This document shows positions 1 to 10,539 of a stretch of DNA of 64,000 nucleotides, piece after piece. The notes below the pieces were generated by a model that was given only the letters and a program-made list of their open reading frames with translations, was not told the DNA's origin and ran no database searches. The translations under genes were made by a program, and so were the position numbers. The DNA comes from Sinohyriopsis cumingii (Eukaryota > Mollusca > Bivalvia > Unionida > Unionidae): positions 110,187,214-110,251,213 of the forward strand of contig CM068830.1 of assembly GCA_028554795.2 (NCBI GenBank), in the 5' to 3' direction. Numbering within the stretch: position 1 is the stretch's first letter; the number at the start of each line of letters is the position of its first letter.

Positions 1-2
1 GC

Positions 3-149
3 ACTCCTGACCAAGGCAGCGACGAGGGACATTTCCACCCAATAAAATCTGGTCTACTGCATGTGGAACTTAAGTTTGCAAAAGCCTTACCCGAGACGGT
101 GAACGTCATCTTGTATGCCGATTTTTATAATACGATATAAATCAAGTTT
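3..149 (+). pseudogene. Tail of a Polinton capsid-type protein (fossil)
   Basis: The third forward frame reads about 45 residues containing KSGLLHVELKFAKALPETVN and then VILYADF. This resembles the C-terminal signature of proteins annotated in animals as F54H12.2-like, which are capsid-type proteins of Polintons (recalled family knowledge). The beginning lies outside the window. A fossil piece only; the assignment to capsid rather than another Polinton protein is moderate. Confidence 0.5.
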
Positions 150-759
150 CAGAGAATTCATTCTAGACTGTTGAAGCTAATAAGAACCTTAGCCCTCTTT
201 GTATGGACAAGAATGTTTGGAAATGGAATGGGAGGATATAGTGGAAGCAGAACCATCCACCAAAAAAGACAAAGACGAAGGGGATATTGTGATGTTCAGG
301 TGGTCAGAACAAAAACAACATTTATCCTCCTGTTTTGCTAAACATCTGGCGGAAAACATTACAGGGTTGACCAAGAAAGATTGCTATGACTCTGAAAACG
401 ATCATCCCAGTCACATTCAACACGATAAATGTCTGATGATGAGCCAAGAAGAAATACTGGACATGTATATGGAGGACACTCGTGGTCTCATCTAGGAAGA
501 AGCAGTGTTGCATTAGTGGTATACAAACTTGTGTAATCATTCTTTTCCTCCAATGACTTCTCTAGAGATCCATCGCATTAAACCTCTCTTTGCGCAGAGT
601 ATGGAGGCGAAGAGAAGAGTCGTTTACTTGACAGAAATTTTCAAGCAAAATGTCAGAATTGATTTGATGACTTACCATTACCTGTGAAACAAGAAGAAAA
701 AACCCAAAACAGGATGGATACCTGGGAACTTTATTACCTTTGGAAAATAGTTCTTACAC

Positions 760-1060
760 TGCTTCTCGGAATCCTGTCATGTGCACTAAAGATGAACTTC
801 ATCATTGCAATATACGACAGTCATCTCTCAGGAACCCAGTGGGTAGCCGTCAACTTTCATCATGATGCCTTTGTTGAGTATTTTGATTTGTATGGATTAC
901 CGCCTTTGGAAGACGACATCATCGACTATTTGAAAAGAAATGCCTAGATGACAAGATTCAATAATGTAAAATTCCAAGGCGCAGATTCCATGGTGTGTGG
1001 ACAATATTATGTGTTTTCTTCAACACAGTCTTGGATATCCTTTAGAACATTTAGCCATTG
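760..1060 (+). pseudogene. Polinton adenovirus-like protease (fossil)
   Basis: Residues around GTQWVAVNF, EYFDLYGLPPL and, further on, VCGQYYVF correspond to the His, Asp and Cys regions of adenain-like cysteine proteases found in Polintons, where they process capsid precursors. The three blocks follow in the expected order on the plus strand. The gene is broken. It differs from the proteases of the two big elements, whose Cys motif reads PICGREVLNVL or close to it, so it derives from another Polinton lineage. Confidence 0.7.
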
Positions 1061-1609
1061 ATTTTGGTCGTGACTCGACGAAAAGGTAGATCCACGGTTT
1101 TGTTACCATTATAGATATCTCGTCCTTAGCTAGGAAACTTAGTGTATATCAATGTCCAAAAGACTTCCATCAGATGAAGTCTAACATGACTTCACAACAT
1201 TGTCAACGTTGTCAAAAATGTGTTATTTGAAGAAATATGTGTTGATGTTATATTATGTGTTGGTTGTTTGTTTGTTGAGTAAAAATGGTATCTGCGCGCC
1301 ATTCAACATTGAATAACATAAATAAATCACGTCGAGAAAATGAGGATGTTGCAAGAAGTAGTGGATACCATAGGCATGGTGGAGGAAATGCTAGAAAGGT
1401 TGCAGCATGGTTATTTTAGCCCTCACAGAGTCAAAATGAAGATAAACAATGTGACTTGGAGAGCTTACAAAAGTGGAAGAAAGAGAAAAAGGAGGAGGAA
1501 AAAGATGAGAAAAAGAATTTTAAAAATCCCCTTAAAAATGAGGTGCTGGTGGAGAAGAAAGGAGGAGGGAAAGTAGACGAAAGTTAAAAGAACCTTTTCT
1601 AAATCTAGT
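1061..1609. other. No recognisable gene; purine-rich tract
   Basis: I see no gene here. The stretch at about 1470-1575 is rich in A and G and translates to Lys/Arg/Glu-rich sequence in every frame, which is a composition effect and not evidence for a protein. It could be the decayed remainder of the flanking Polinton scraps. Confidence 0.4.
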
Positions 1610-1866
1610 TATGTAGATATCTCTCTCCGCTGCACCAAGTTTGATGAATATTTCTTAGGGTATGTGTATCAATTCCGTTTAAATACAGCTAAAATAATAC
1701 AGTTATCCCTGATCACGTTTGGTATTTGTGTATATCATTCAGTGACATAAATTATATCTGTATTTATATGTCTGCCTCTGGAAAATATTCTAGCTGGATT
1801 TGATTGATTATCCAGCATCACATCATCGTATACTGCTTTAAGGAGACCATTTCCATTGCCCATGTC
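1610..1866 (-). pseudogene. Fragment of Polinton packaging ATPase (fossil)
   Basis: On the minus strand this stretch reads VYDDVMLDNQ (Walker B region), NPARIFSRGR and DIIYVTE, the same order and wording as the packaging ATPases of elements 1 and 2. It is therefore a scrap of a third copy of that element type, lacking the N-terminal P-loop part and ending in a TA microsatellite. Broken. Confidence 0.75.

Positions 1867-1867
<1 letters not shown>

Positions 1868-1943
<76 letters not shown>
1868..1943. repeat. (TA)n microsatellite
   Basis: About 75 bases of uninterrupted TA dinucleotide abut the ATPase scrap. Simple repeat. Confidence 0.97.
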
Positions 1944-1946
<3 letters not shown>

Positions 1947-2364
1947 AACTCATATCCACTCCTGAAATGCAAATAATTATTTTAACAACTGAATCAAGTC
2001 GATTTCAGTATCCTTTATTTTGACAATTTATTTTTTCCCAAATTCAAAAGACTACACACCTATTTTCTGATTGTGTTCTCCAAAAGACAAATATATAACC
2101 ATGTGCTGACAAAAACATTATACAGATTAGATTTCCTAATATATTATTTGCGCCTGGTAATATATTAATACCTAATTCAAAGCTGATTGTCATTGCCAAA
2201 AGGCACTGTAATTTTGCCAAGTTGATTTATACTAAAACATACTTTTTGTTTTGATCTTTGAATTCATATTACGTTAAATCTGCCAGTATATACACCTCTA
2301 TTCTTTTGCATACCAGGGCCCAGCAACGTGGAATGAATTGCCCACTGAACTTTGACACAAAGAC
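1944..2364. other. AT-rich spacer, nothing recognised
   Basis: AT-rich single-copy-looking DNA between the TA microsatellite and the left end of element 1. No gene, repeat or RNA that I can support. Confidence 0.5.
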
Positions 2365-2369
2365 ACAGT
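2365..2369. repeat. Target site duplication ACAGT, left copy of element 1
   Basis: ACAGT directly precedes the left end of element 1 and recurs immediately after its right end at 18389-18393. This fits a 5-bp staggered integration. Five bases can match by chance, but both copies sit exactly at the terminal-repeat edges. Confidence 0.65.
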
Positions 2370-2537
2370 CAGCAGCAGGAGGGGCTGAACAGACCAAGGG
2401 GATTTTCCAAAATAAAGGCTTCTACGAGAACTTATTTCGTGGAAGGGTTGGAAATCAAAAATAAAGGCTTCTAGGAGCTACTATTTTTTGCCCTAAAACT
2501 ATGAAACCCCCATAGAGGTACGCCCTCCCTGCTGCTG
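2370..2537 (+). repeat. Left terminal inverted repeat of element 1
   Basis: Begins CAGCAGCAGGAGGGGC and pairs with 18219-18388 in inverse orientation. The repeat itself ends with the inverted counterpart of its own beginning (GCCCTCCCTGCTGCTG). Inside it the word AAATAAAGGCTTCTA occurs twice. Some mismatches and length changes against the right copy show age. Confidence 0.85.
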
Positions 2538-2606
2538 TCGTATTATTTTTCAAATTAAGGAAAGAAAGAATAATAATCAAAAAAACAGGAGAAGGGTTTT
2601 TATTTA

Positions 2607-3261
2607 TTAAAAAATTTTATCTAGACCTATTCGATATCTTGTTTTAGGATCACATAGATTTATTGTTACAAATCCATGTGGAGTTGTCTGATCTCGACTA
2701 AAAAAGTTTTTGAATTTATTTATATCCATGTCGCCGCTACACCAAGTTTGATAAATATTTCTCATTGTATGTGTATCAACGCCGTTAAAAACGGCCAAAA
2801 TATTACAATTGTCTCTGATTACTTTTGGTATTTGAGTATACCGTTGAGTTACATAAATGACGTCGGTATTTTTACGTCGGCCACGAGAAAATATTCTAGC
2901 TGGATTAGTTTGTTTATCCAACATTATGTAAACAACTAAATTATTTATTGAACCATCTAAAGAATCTATTGAAGGCGCTTCTTCGATATCGGTGATAAAA
3001 TCGATAATATTATTACCGTCATTCAGCAACGATGCGTTCTCATTAAAATCTTTAAGTACTTGATAACATCGTTGATCGTCAACGGATGGTGCAACCAAAT
3101 ACAATTTATCCCATTTCACCATCTCATTATCAGATTCAACAATGACTGAATTTTACCCGACCCTGATGGGCCAATTATTATCATTCCAATTGAATTTGGT
3201 AACGCAGCATGATGTTTAACTGGGACTGATTTTTTGTAGCTGAAAAATCAATTACATTCAT
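2607..3261 (-). pseudogene. Packaging ATPase, element 1 (fossil)
   Basis: Counterpart of the element 2 ATPase: minus-strand sequence contains DQRCYQVLKDFNENAS, NPARIFSRGRR, DVIYVTQRYTQIPKVIRDN and DPKTRYRIGLD, all shared with element 2. The family is the A32/FtsK-HerA type that pumps DNA into capsids. It starts 15 bp from the divergent zinc-ribbon gene, the same divergent arrangement as in element 2. Broken, few breaks. Confidence 0.85.
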
Positions 3262-3275
3262 GATATAAATATATT

Positions 3276-3461
3276 ATGGATTTATATTGTGTAAAATGTA
3301 AAACGCGTACACCAACAAAAGATCTGACTACGGTTGTCACGCGCAATAACAGATCGGCCGCAACTAGTATATGTGAAAAATATGGTACAAAAAAAAATTT
3401 AGATTCATTTCATCTGGTCAAAAACCTGCCATCAAAAAAAAAGAAAAACTCACGGAGGTGA
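3276..3461 (+). pseudogene. Zinc-ribbon protein, element 1 (fossil)
   Basis: Starts MDLYCVKCKTRTPTKDL and follows the layout of the element 2 protein, a short CxxC...CxxC zinc ribbon resembling the DUF5679-type domain. Divergently paired with the ATPase and followed by a PLA2 domain. Damaged relative to its element 2 counterpart. Confidence 0.7.
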
Positions 3462-3489
3462 TATCACAACAATGTTAACATCGATGCCA

Positions 3490-3811
3490 GGATTTTTTTT
3501 GTCTAAATATCGTGGAGAAAAACATTTAAATGGATATAATTATTGTGGTCCAGGAACCAGACTTGATATCAGATTAAATAATTAAGATCAACCAAATCCT
3601 GGTGAGGATCAAGGAAATTTAATTGATCGGGCTTGTCTCGCTCATGATATGTCTTATAGAAGTAAAGATCTTCAGCAGCGACATCTTGCTGATGTAAAAT
3701 TAATTCATACACTAAATTCTATAAAAAAATAAATCTATCAAAGAAAAAATAGCTAGTTGGTTAATTAATACTGCGATGAAAGGCAAATTAGTTTTAGGTG
3801 CAGGTAATTAA
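3490..3811 (+). pseudogene. Parvovirus-type phospholipase A2 domain, element 1 (fossil)
   Basis: Reads YNYCGPGTRLDIRL, the calcium-loop signature of viral PLA2 domains, then CLAHDMSYRSKDLQQRH, which carries the catalytic His-Asp pair. In parvoviruses such domains sit in a capsid protein and help the particle leave the endosome; the same is assumed here. It lies between the zinc ribbon and integrase, as in element 2. Broken. Confidence 0.8.
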
Positions 3812-3816
3812 ATATC

Positions 3817-4769
3817 ATGGAGGCTATTTATTATTCTCCTGCTGTATTTTGGCGAGGTAAACCAACTATCAGAAAACTCGCCAAAGCCGCTCATGTAAAA
3901 CCAGCAGCAGCTGCTGCGTGGTTATCTAAGCAAACTATCTGGCAAATATATATGCCGCCGCCTAAACGAATTGAACACGCACATTTTGATGTTCGTGTTC
4001 CAAATGAAGTTCATCAGGCTGATATAATGTTTTTACCGCACGATACCGTTAATGATAAAACCTACAAGTATGTGTTAACTGTTGTTAACATCGCAAGTAG
4101 ATACAAGGAGGCTGAGCCGCTAATATCTAAAACAGCAACTGAGGTTGCTAGCGCATTTGAAAAAAATTATCAACGAGGGCCATTTTCGTGGCCAATACTA
4201 CTCCAGTTGATCCTGGAAGAGAATTTCTTGGTGCGGTTACTTTTTTAATGAAACAAAAAAATACTAATATAAGACGTGGAAAGTTAACATCCACAACGAT
4301 CAAACAATTCTTGAGCGATTTAATCGAACACTAGCTGAGCGGTTATTTGGATATCAATAAGCGGTGGAATTTATTCAAAATAAACAATCTCATGATTGGG
4401 TCACAAGATTACCAAGCGTCGTAGCAGCAATAAATAACGAGCCAACACGAGCGATATCGATGAAACCATCAATCGCGATCACAAAAAAAAAATATACCAA
4501 TAAAAAGAAGAGATTTCTCAACTCGGCCATTATTAGGTGATGTTATTGTTAGATATTTATATAAACCAGGTGAGGCTGAGGGCGGCAGAAAAAGAGCAAC
4601 AGATCCTATTTGGAGTACAACAACACATAAAATATTAACTGTTACAAGATCATCAGGTAGACCGGCAATTTATATGCTTGATTCATTTGATCCTCAACGC
4701 GGCTTTACTCGTGAAGAACGACAAGTAATTCCAGCGGATACTCAGCTACCACCTCAATCACTTAGATAA
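3817..4769 (+). pseudogene. DDE integrase, element 1 (fossil)
   Basis: Begins MEAIYYSPAVFWRGKPTIRK and carries the retroviral-type integrase core: VHQADIMFL (first Asp), the second-Asp region and an ERFNRTLAERLFGYQ Glu region. It closely parallels the element 2 integrase in order and wording. Polinton integrases insert the linear element and make short target duplications, which fits the 5-bp duplication here. Broken, several breaks. Confidence 0.85.
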
Positions 4770-5060
4770 TCAATTCCACGCTTGTTGCATTCTAAATACG
4801 CTAGAGTAACATTTTCTCGTGTATGACCGAGTTGGTTATTTTTTCTGTCTACGGGAAATTGTCTTGAATCGTATTTTTTTTAATTCCACGTCATTATACA
4901 GTTACAACCACAACAATGATTATTTTGTTTATCTTTTAGTGATAAATAAAATCTACATCTAGATCAAACTCGTAATTATTTTTTTTTATCAAATTGTTTA
5001 TAACTGAATAATTTTTTATTATTACATAATCATCGGTTTCATCTTTTATTATTAATCTGT
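4770..5060 (-). pseudogene. HNH-type zinc protein, element 1 (fossil)
   Basis: The minus strand holds recognisable remains of an HNH fold: a CxC-x-I-M-T-W stretch, QFPVDR, NNQLGH and LECN, matching the small HNH protein at 32604-32915 of element 2. It lies downstream of the helicase and convergent with the integrase. Broken; boundaries approximate. Confidence 0.55.
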
Positions 5061-5100
5061 CTAAAACAATACGACCCAACTGAGATATTTTTCTCACTCT

Positions 5101-7992
5101 TTATACAGCTAAATATACCAAGTTAGACCATTCAATATGATCATCAACTTTCCAGACTTGAATATCATTTATAGTTAATCCTTGTGATGAGTGAATAGTC
5201 ATAGCGTATCCTAGCGTCCACGGAGATTTTGTTGCATTTAGTGCTTCTTCAACAAAATTAATATCAACGGTGATAATATCATTTAATACTGAATTTTGTT
5301 TTTTCTGTCCTGGTATATTAACGTCAATATTTTGTAGTCGAGTACCTGCTGGTCTATAACATAACGGTACAGGCATCAATGGGAATTATTTTTATGTAAC
5401 TGAAATAACTTTTCCTGAAGAGTATCGCGAACTATTTTTCTGCTCGCAACAATTAAATCATTTGGTGTCCACGTTGATAAAAAATCTTTCATTGATGTTT
5501 CTGGGATTATTTCTCTCATTACGCTGCGTTGAGTTTTATTCGATTGCAGCCGAATTAACTTTTTAAATTCACTCAACCGCTCATCAAGAGATCTATAATC
5601 GGTATCAACTTCTTCATAATAATCAACAAAATTCTTTAGCCATTCGTGAGGTGATTCTCCATCAATAGGATTTGGTTGGCCGTGATCACCACACATTACT
5701 ATCGCGGTATTTTTCGTTGATAACCAATCTAAAAACGTTTTGAATATTCCAACAAAAACAGTACAAATCTCATCCCAGATAATAACTTTATTTATATATT
5801 TTTCTCCCATCCGAGAAGGATTCCATGTTCCACCGCTGTATTTGAAAAAACTGTGATATGTACATGAATTAACCCCACGCTGCTTCATTTCTCGTGCTAA
5901 TCGATGTGTTGGCGTTAGTGCAATCACATCAGAGTTTTTAAATAATTCTATTATTCTTGTTGTTTTTCCCGAACCATCCGGTCCGTTTATGTAAGCTGTT
6001 TTATACCTCGAGACGGGATTGTGCACGGATGGCGCTGTTGAAAATTCTAATACGCAATCTGAGTAATATTTATCTTCAACTGGTACATCAGCGTTCTCAC
6101 AATAATCAAGAATACTTTCATCTTTTATTCTCCACGTACCCCATGAGCCGTCTCCGGTTAATTTTTCCAACGCTGATAAGTGTTTTCTGTCGACGTAGAA
6201 TGAATCTGTTGCTGTTCTAACCGCGTCGTTGGGAAATTTATTTATCATCGACAATAAATTTATACTCGCGTACGCCAGCATAGATGATCTTAAATGAGTA
6301 TACTGCGGTGACTCTCCTTCAAGATAACTAACTACAGTACCTAATTTTATACCGTCTGTGATATAAATATTTTCTCGATTACAAAATATACCTTTCTTGG
6401 TTGTATCTGCGATTATAAAATCTAATTCGACTTCATCCATGATTAATCTACAATGATGTCGTTTATGATCGTATGCGCCGCCTTGAGTAAATTTACCAAT
6501 TATTTTTCTGCCTAAATCTTTTGCATCATCGTGTTCTGTTGGTAACCAAACTGTAGTTTGTTTTTGATATGAAATAATCGCTTCGCTGACCGTCAACGAG
6601 GTCAACATCGCAGAATCTAACATATATCGCAACAACACTATCGGAGCCCATCTTTGTTCTGAAAAATGCCTTCCGAACCAAACATAACAGATTTTATGTA
6701 AACCCGCAGCAAATTTAAATGATACAACACGAGCGAATCCAGTCAAAATAAAATCCGGTAACGGACCGTTAATTACCACACGAGTCATCTCGTCAGTGGG
6801 ATGACCCAATTGTGTAAAATATTTGGCACATTCGTCCATCCCTAAAAATTACCAGGATAGCATGCAATCGTATCAAATGATATCATATTGGCGCAATTAT
6901 AATTAGTATTCCATAATCCACCATGACCGTATCCGATGCAACTCTCTTGTACATCTTTGAGATATTCTCGTCGAGTTGGCTTCCACGAATTTCTTTCTCT
7001 TGCTGCGCGAGCAGCAACTGATGAAACAGTAAAGCAGTTAATGACTAAATCTTTATTTATTGAATATTTGTCTGCTATTTTTTCATTGTATCATGTAATA
7101 ATTCACTTCGATACATATCACCGTTGGGTCGTACAAATTGATCATATTTATCATCGCTGGAAAATAACCGAACAGATACAGGATCTGTTTTACTTATTTT
7201 ATAAGTAAAATTAAACATTTCTGTCGCAGATTTTTCTGCCGTAGAATTCTCTACGGGATAAAATTTAATAATTCGATCTCGTGGAAAAATTGTTACCTCA
7301 GACGTCCACGCATGAGAATTATGATCAATTATTTCAATAGGTGCTCCTTTGGATTTGTACGCGGATGAGTAAAGAATTTCTCCTAAGTGTGTTTTTACCG
7401 TTATTGGAAATTTTAATTTTGCTGATAACGCAGCAACATCATTTATTGATGCACCACCAGTAACTGATTCAGCCCAATTATTTATTTTTCTCGTCGTAAA
7501 TCAGTTAAACCGTTTCCGCGTTTCGCGTTTGTAACATGTTCCATCACTCGCTCAGCTACACAATTAATTTTCACTGACATTTTCATCTTAGTGAGATTCT
7601 TCACGGATGTTTTCTTAATCGATACATACAATATACAACCGCAGTAACAGGATACGCTCGTACATAATATGGTTTATCTATACCAGTTAGTAGACCTGGT
7701 TTAGATTTTCCACTCACAATAACATATTTCCTCCGAATATAGGATCTCGTTTATCACAAATAATCCACACGTCATTGTCGTTATGAACAATATATTTTAT
7801 TCTGAATATATATTTATCATCACCAAGTGAATTAATTATTTTTTTAGCTCGTGTATCGTTCATGGTATTATCGATGCCAGTTGTTTTCCACGTCGACCAA
7901 ACATGAGCCGCACCATCATCGTAAAACTCTTTTTTGGCCCGATTTGTTCTAGGTAAATCGTGTTCAGCTTCATCAAGATCAAATAAATTCAT
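5101..7992 (-). pseudogene. PolB DNA polymerase joined to SF1 helicase, element 1 (fossil)
   Basis: Minus-strand replication region. Within 5376-6839 one continuous frame runs from polymerase palm sequence (ATDSFYVD, the DTDS-like motif C) into a superfamily 1 helicase: GPDGSGKTTR Walker A, VIIWDEICTV Walker B and VMCGDHGQP motif III; GYAMTIHSSQGLT follows downstream at about 5200. Upstream (to 7992) is polymerase N-terminal sequence beginning MNLFDLDEAEHDL. So polymerase and helicase are parts of one polypeptide in this lineage. PolB would copy the linear element, probably by protein priming as in other Polintons (inference). Broken overall, with several breaks. Confidence 0.85.
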
Positions 7993-8023
7993 TATTATAT
8001 TTTAGACAAATATCTAAATAAAT

Positions 8024-8310
8024 AATGAATCAATGCAAATGGTTAATGATCGGTTCATTTACTTGCTGCAATAAAATCTGTCGAGGTGAATTTTGCGGGA
8101 TACATCTAGCTTATATCAGACGAGGTGGAGTTGGACCAACTAGATATATTAGCTGCGATGTTGGAATTCGAGAAAACTAGATTATGTGCAAAATGTGGTG
8201 GAAAAAGATATCGAGAGTTACAAAGACTTTACGATAAAAGATCTTCTGATAGCGATATCGCTATCAGGCGTGAAGAAGATTATTTAAATAGGTTTTCAAA
8301 CAAACTTTGA
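8024..8310 (+). pseudogene. Small Cys-rich protein, element 1 (fossil)
   Basis: Starts MNQCKWLMIGSF and has paired cysteines (CCNKICRGEFCG, later CAKCGGKRYRELQRLYDKR), suggesting zinc binding. The counterpart at 36118-36420 in element 2 starts MNKCKWLMIGST. Diverges from the polymerase start. Function unknown. Broken, about one or two breaks. Confidence 0.6.
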
Positions 8311-8332
8311 TTAGACAAATGATATTAGTTTA

Positions 8333-8852
8333 TGAATACAATATTCAAGAAGCATCCAATCATCGATAACTACGAAGCATCTTGCGATGGTGTTGTTAGA
8401 CAATGTAAAACGAAAAAATAGTTGGTAACGTTAGTAATACTGGTTATCTCAGATTTTCTTTGCACTGCGGTAATGGTGATATAACTTATTATAATCATAT
8501 ATTGATTTATGAGTGTTTTCATGGGACAATAAAAGACGGTCTTGTTATCGATCATATTGACGGAAATAAACTCAATAATTCCATAGATAATCTTCAGGCA
8601 ATCACTCAGAGTGAGAATAATATAAAACGAAACACTTGTAAACACAGTAAATACGCCAGGGCAATTAAATCAATAAATGAAGAAACTGATGAAGAATTAT
8701 ATTTTCAATCAATGAGCTCGGCTGGTAAATATGTTAATATTTTTCCAGCTTCAGTACGTAGAGTTGCAGAAGGAATACATAAATCATCGTTTTCTTATAA
8801 ATTTGGTAGTTGGATTAAATTTTACTGTGTTCCTCTGATATTAGATAAATAA
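8333..8852 (+). pseudogene. NUMOD4/HNH endonuclease, element 1 (fossil)
   Basis: Starts MNTIFKKHPIIDNYEAS, which matches the NUMOD4-like start of the element 2 enzyme, and continues with VIDHIDGNKLNNSIDNLQ, the HNH motif region, and SENNIKRNT. Such proteins are homing-type endonucleases. It sits at the same place as in element 2, between the Cys-rich gene and the small helical gene. Broken, few breaks. Confidence 0.8.
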
Positions 8853-9163
8853 ATTATTGATTCGGAAAAAACAGAAGAAAAAAATATTTTTTTAGTCCTC
8901 AAAATACTTTTGTTTGGAAATAAAATTTAATATATAGTATCTCATTTTCGGTATTCTCCAGAGTCATTCTCGAGGCAAATATAATCAAATGAATATTTGC
9001 CTGAACTATATATATAAGGTTTCCTCCGTTATTATCGTCGCAATTTTTGTCTGCTATCTATATATCATGAGCTCAACATTTATACATGTAAGAATATCGA
9101 ACACGTGATTTTTTTACTTCACAAAATAATCTTATTTTAGAAATAAATAAATATATATAATAA

Positions 9164-9518
9164 ATGAAGAAAATATCAACGACATAATTAAATCCACTGA
9201 GGTGTTAAAAATCAAAGAAATACCGGTATCAGATGAAATAGACGTCGATAAAATAGCTGAGGATTTTGAAATACTGATGCAAAACAAAGACGAAGGTCGA
9301 ATGTGATGTCGTCAGAATACAGATTCATAAAGAAAATTCAATCAGCAATGTATCGATCACTAGCTGGCATCGATGAAACACATTTATCTGTATTTACTCC
9401 ACTAGCGCGTGCGATTGAAAAAATCCGATCATCGCTGTCTGACGAATACGAAGCTAACAAGGTAATTAATATTCGCCCACGACAACTGAGAAAGCTGATA
9501 GATGGTGAAAATCAGTAA
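9164..9518 (+). pseudogene. Small helical protein of unknown role, element 1 (fossil)
   Basis: Same position as the 130-residue protein at 37086-37478 of element 2, and both end in a basic helix with LRKLIDG or IRRIIDG. Predicted mostly helical by composition. No family recognised. It is the last rightward gene before the tandem repeat and the inverted structural cassette. Broken. Confidence 0.45.
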
Positions 9519-9539
9519 AAAAAAAAATTATTTTATCTG

Positions 9540-10385
9540 AATTTATTTTTCTTACTAAAAAATATTTATTTATTACTGAATTATTTATTTATTCAGTATT
9601 TATTTATTTTACTTACTCAGTATTTATTTATTCAGTACTTATTTATTCAGTACTTATTTATTTATCTACTCAGTATTTATTAACTGAATTATTTATTTGC
9701 TCAGTATTTTTTATTACTGAATTATTTATTTACTCAGTATTTATTTACTTACTCAGTATTTATTTATTTATTCAGTACTTATTTATTTATTCAGTACTTA
9801 TTTATTTATTCAGTACTTATTTATTTTACTTACTCAGTACTTATTTATTCAGTACTTATTTATTTACTTACTCAGTACTTATTTATTTACTCAGTATTTA
9901 TTTACTTACTCAGTACTTATTTATTCAGTACTTATTTATTCATTCAGTATTTATTTATTTATTTATTTATTTATTACTGAATTATTTATTTTATTTATTC
10001 AGTACTTATTGATTTATTTATTACTGAATTATTTACTTACTCAGTACTTATTTATTTATTTATTACTAAATTATTTATTTTATTTATTCAATACTTATTT
10101 ACTTACTCAGTACTTATTTACTTACTCAATACTTATTTATTTATTACTGAATTATTTATTTTATTTATTCAGTACTTATTTATTTTCTCAGTATTTATTT
10201 CTTACTGAATTATTTATTTATTACTGAATTTTTTATTTACTCAGTATTTATTTATTACTGAATTATTTATTTATTACTAAATTATTTATTTATTACTGAA
10301 TTCTTTATTTACTCAGTATTTATTTATCACTGAATTATTTATTTATTACTGAATTATGTATTTACTCAGTATTTATTTACTGATT
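9540..10385. repeat. Tandem repeat of TTATTTATT...CAGTA units
   Basis: About 850 bp built from short variable units such as TTATTTATTTACTCAGTA and TTATTACTGAA, 12-26 bp long. It sits exactly where the rightward half of element 1 meets the leftward structural cassette, so it is the hinge of the orientation difference with element 2. Open frames inside it are low-complexity by-products. Confidence 0.9.
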
Positions 10386-10539
10386 TTAGGTAAATTATCA
10401 TTAAAACCAATAATTTGAGTGATAGATTAACCCATCTGAAATGAGTTTTTTTATTCTAAATTTAAAAAAATAATTTTTTTGTTATATTTTGTCCGACTTT
10501 TATCGGGGTTTTTTGTGATTTTTTTTTTACGTATACAGC

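Larger units (their letters stand above)
1..1060 (+). mobile_element. Fossil scraps of a canonical Polinton
   Basis: Two recognisable pieces of a Polinton lie here in the same orientation: the tail of a capsid-type protein at the window edge and an adenovirus-like cysteine protease. Their wording (a run of hydrophobic beta-strand-like sequence, and GTQWVAV followed by YFDLYG) matches the protease style of classical animal Polintons and differs from the protease of the two larger elements in this window, so it is a separate lineage. The left part continues outside the window and I see no terminal repeat. Clearly broken, with many breaks. The Polinton assignment rests on recognised motifs; the exact family is inference. 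Confidence 0.6.

Noticed and set aside
199-495. 98-residue frame near the window start
   Set aside because: No motif recognised and both flanks are decayed Polinton sequence; could be part of that fossil or chance.
1340-1576. Lys/Arg-rich 78-residue frame
   Set aside because: The purine-rich DNA gives basic or acidic low-complexity reading in every frame; no support for a gene.
10009-10227. Open frame rich in Tyr/Leu within the tandem repeat
   Set aside because: Pure translation of the TTATTTA-type repeat; no protein is implied.
9540-10385. Possible CRISPR-like array
   Set aside because: Units are 12-26 bp, contiguous and variable with no unique spacers; it is a simple tandem repeat in a eukaryotic element.
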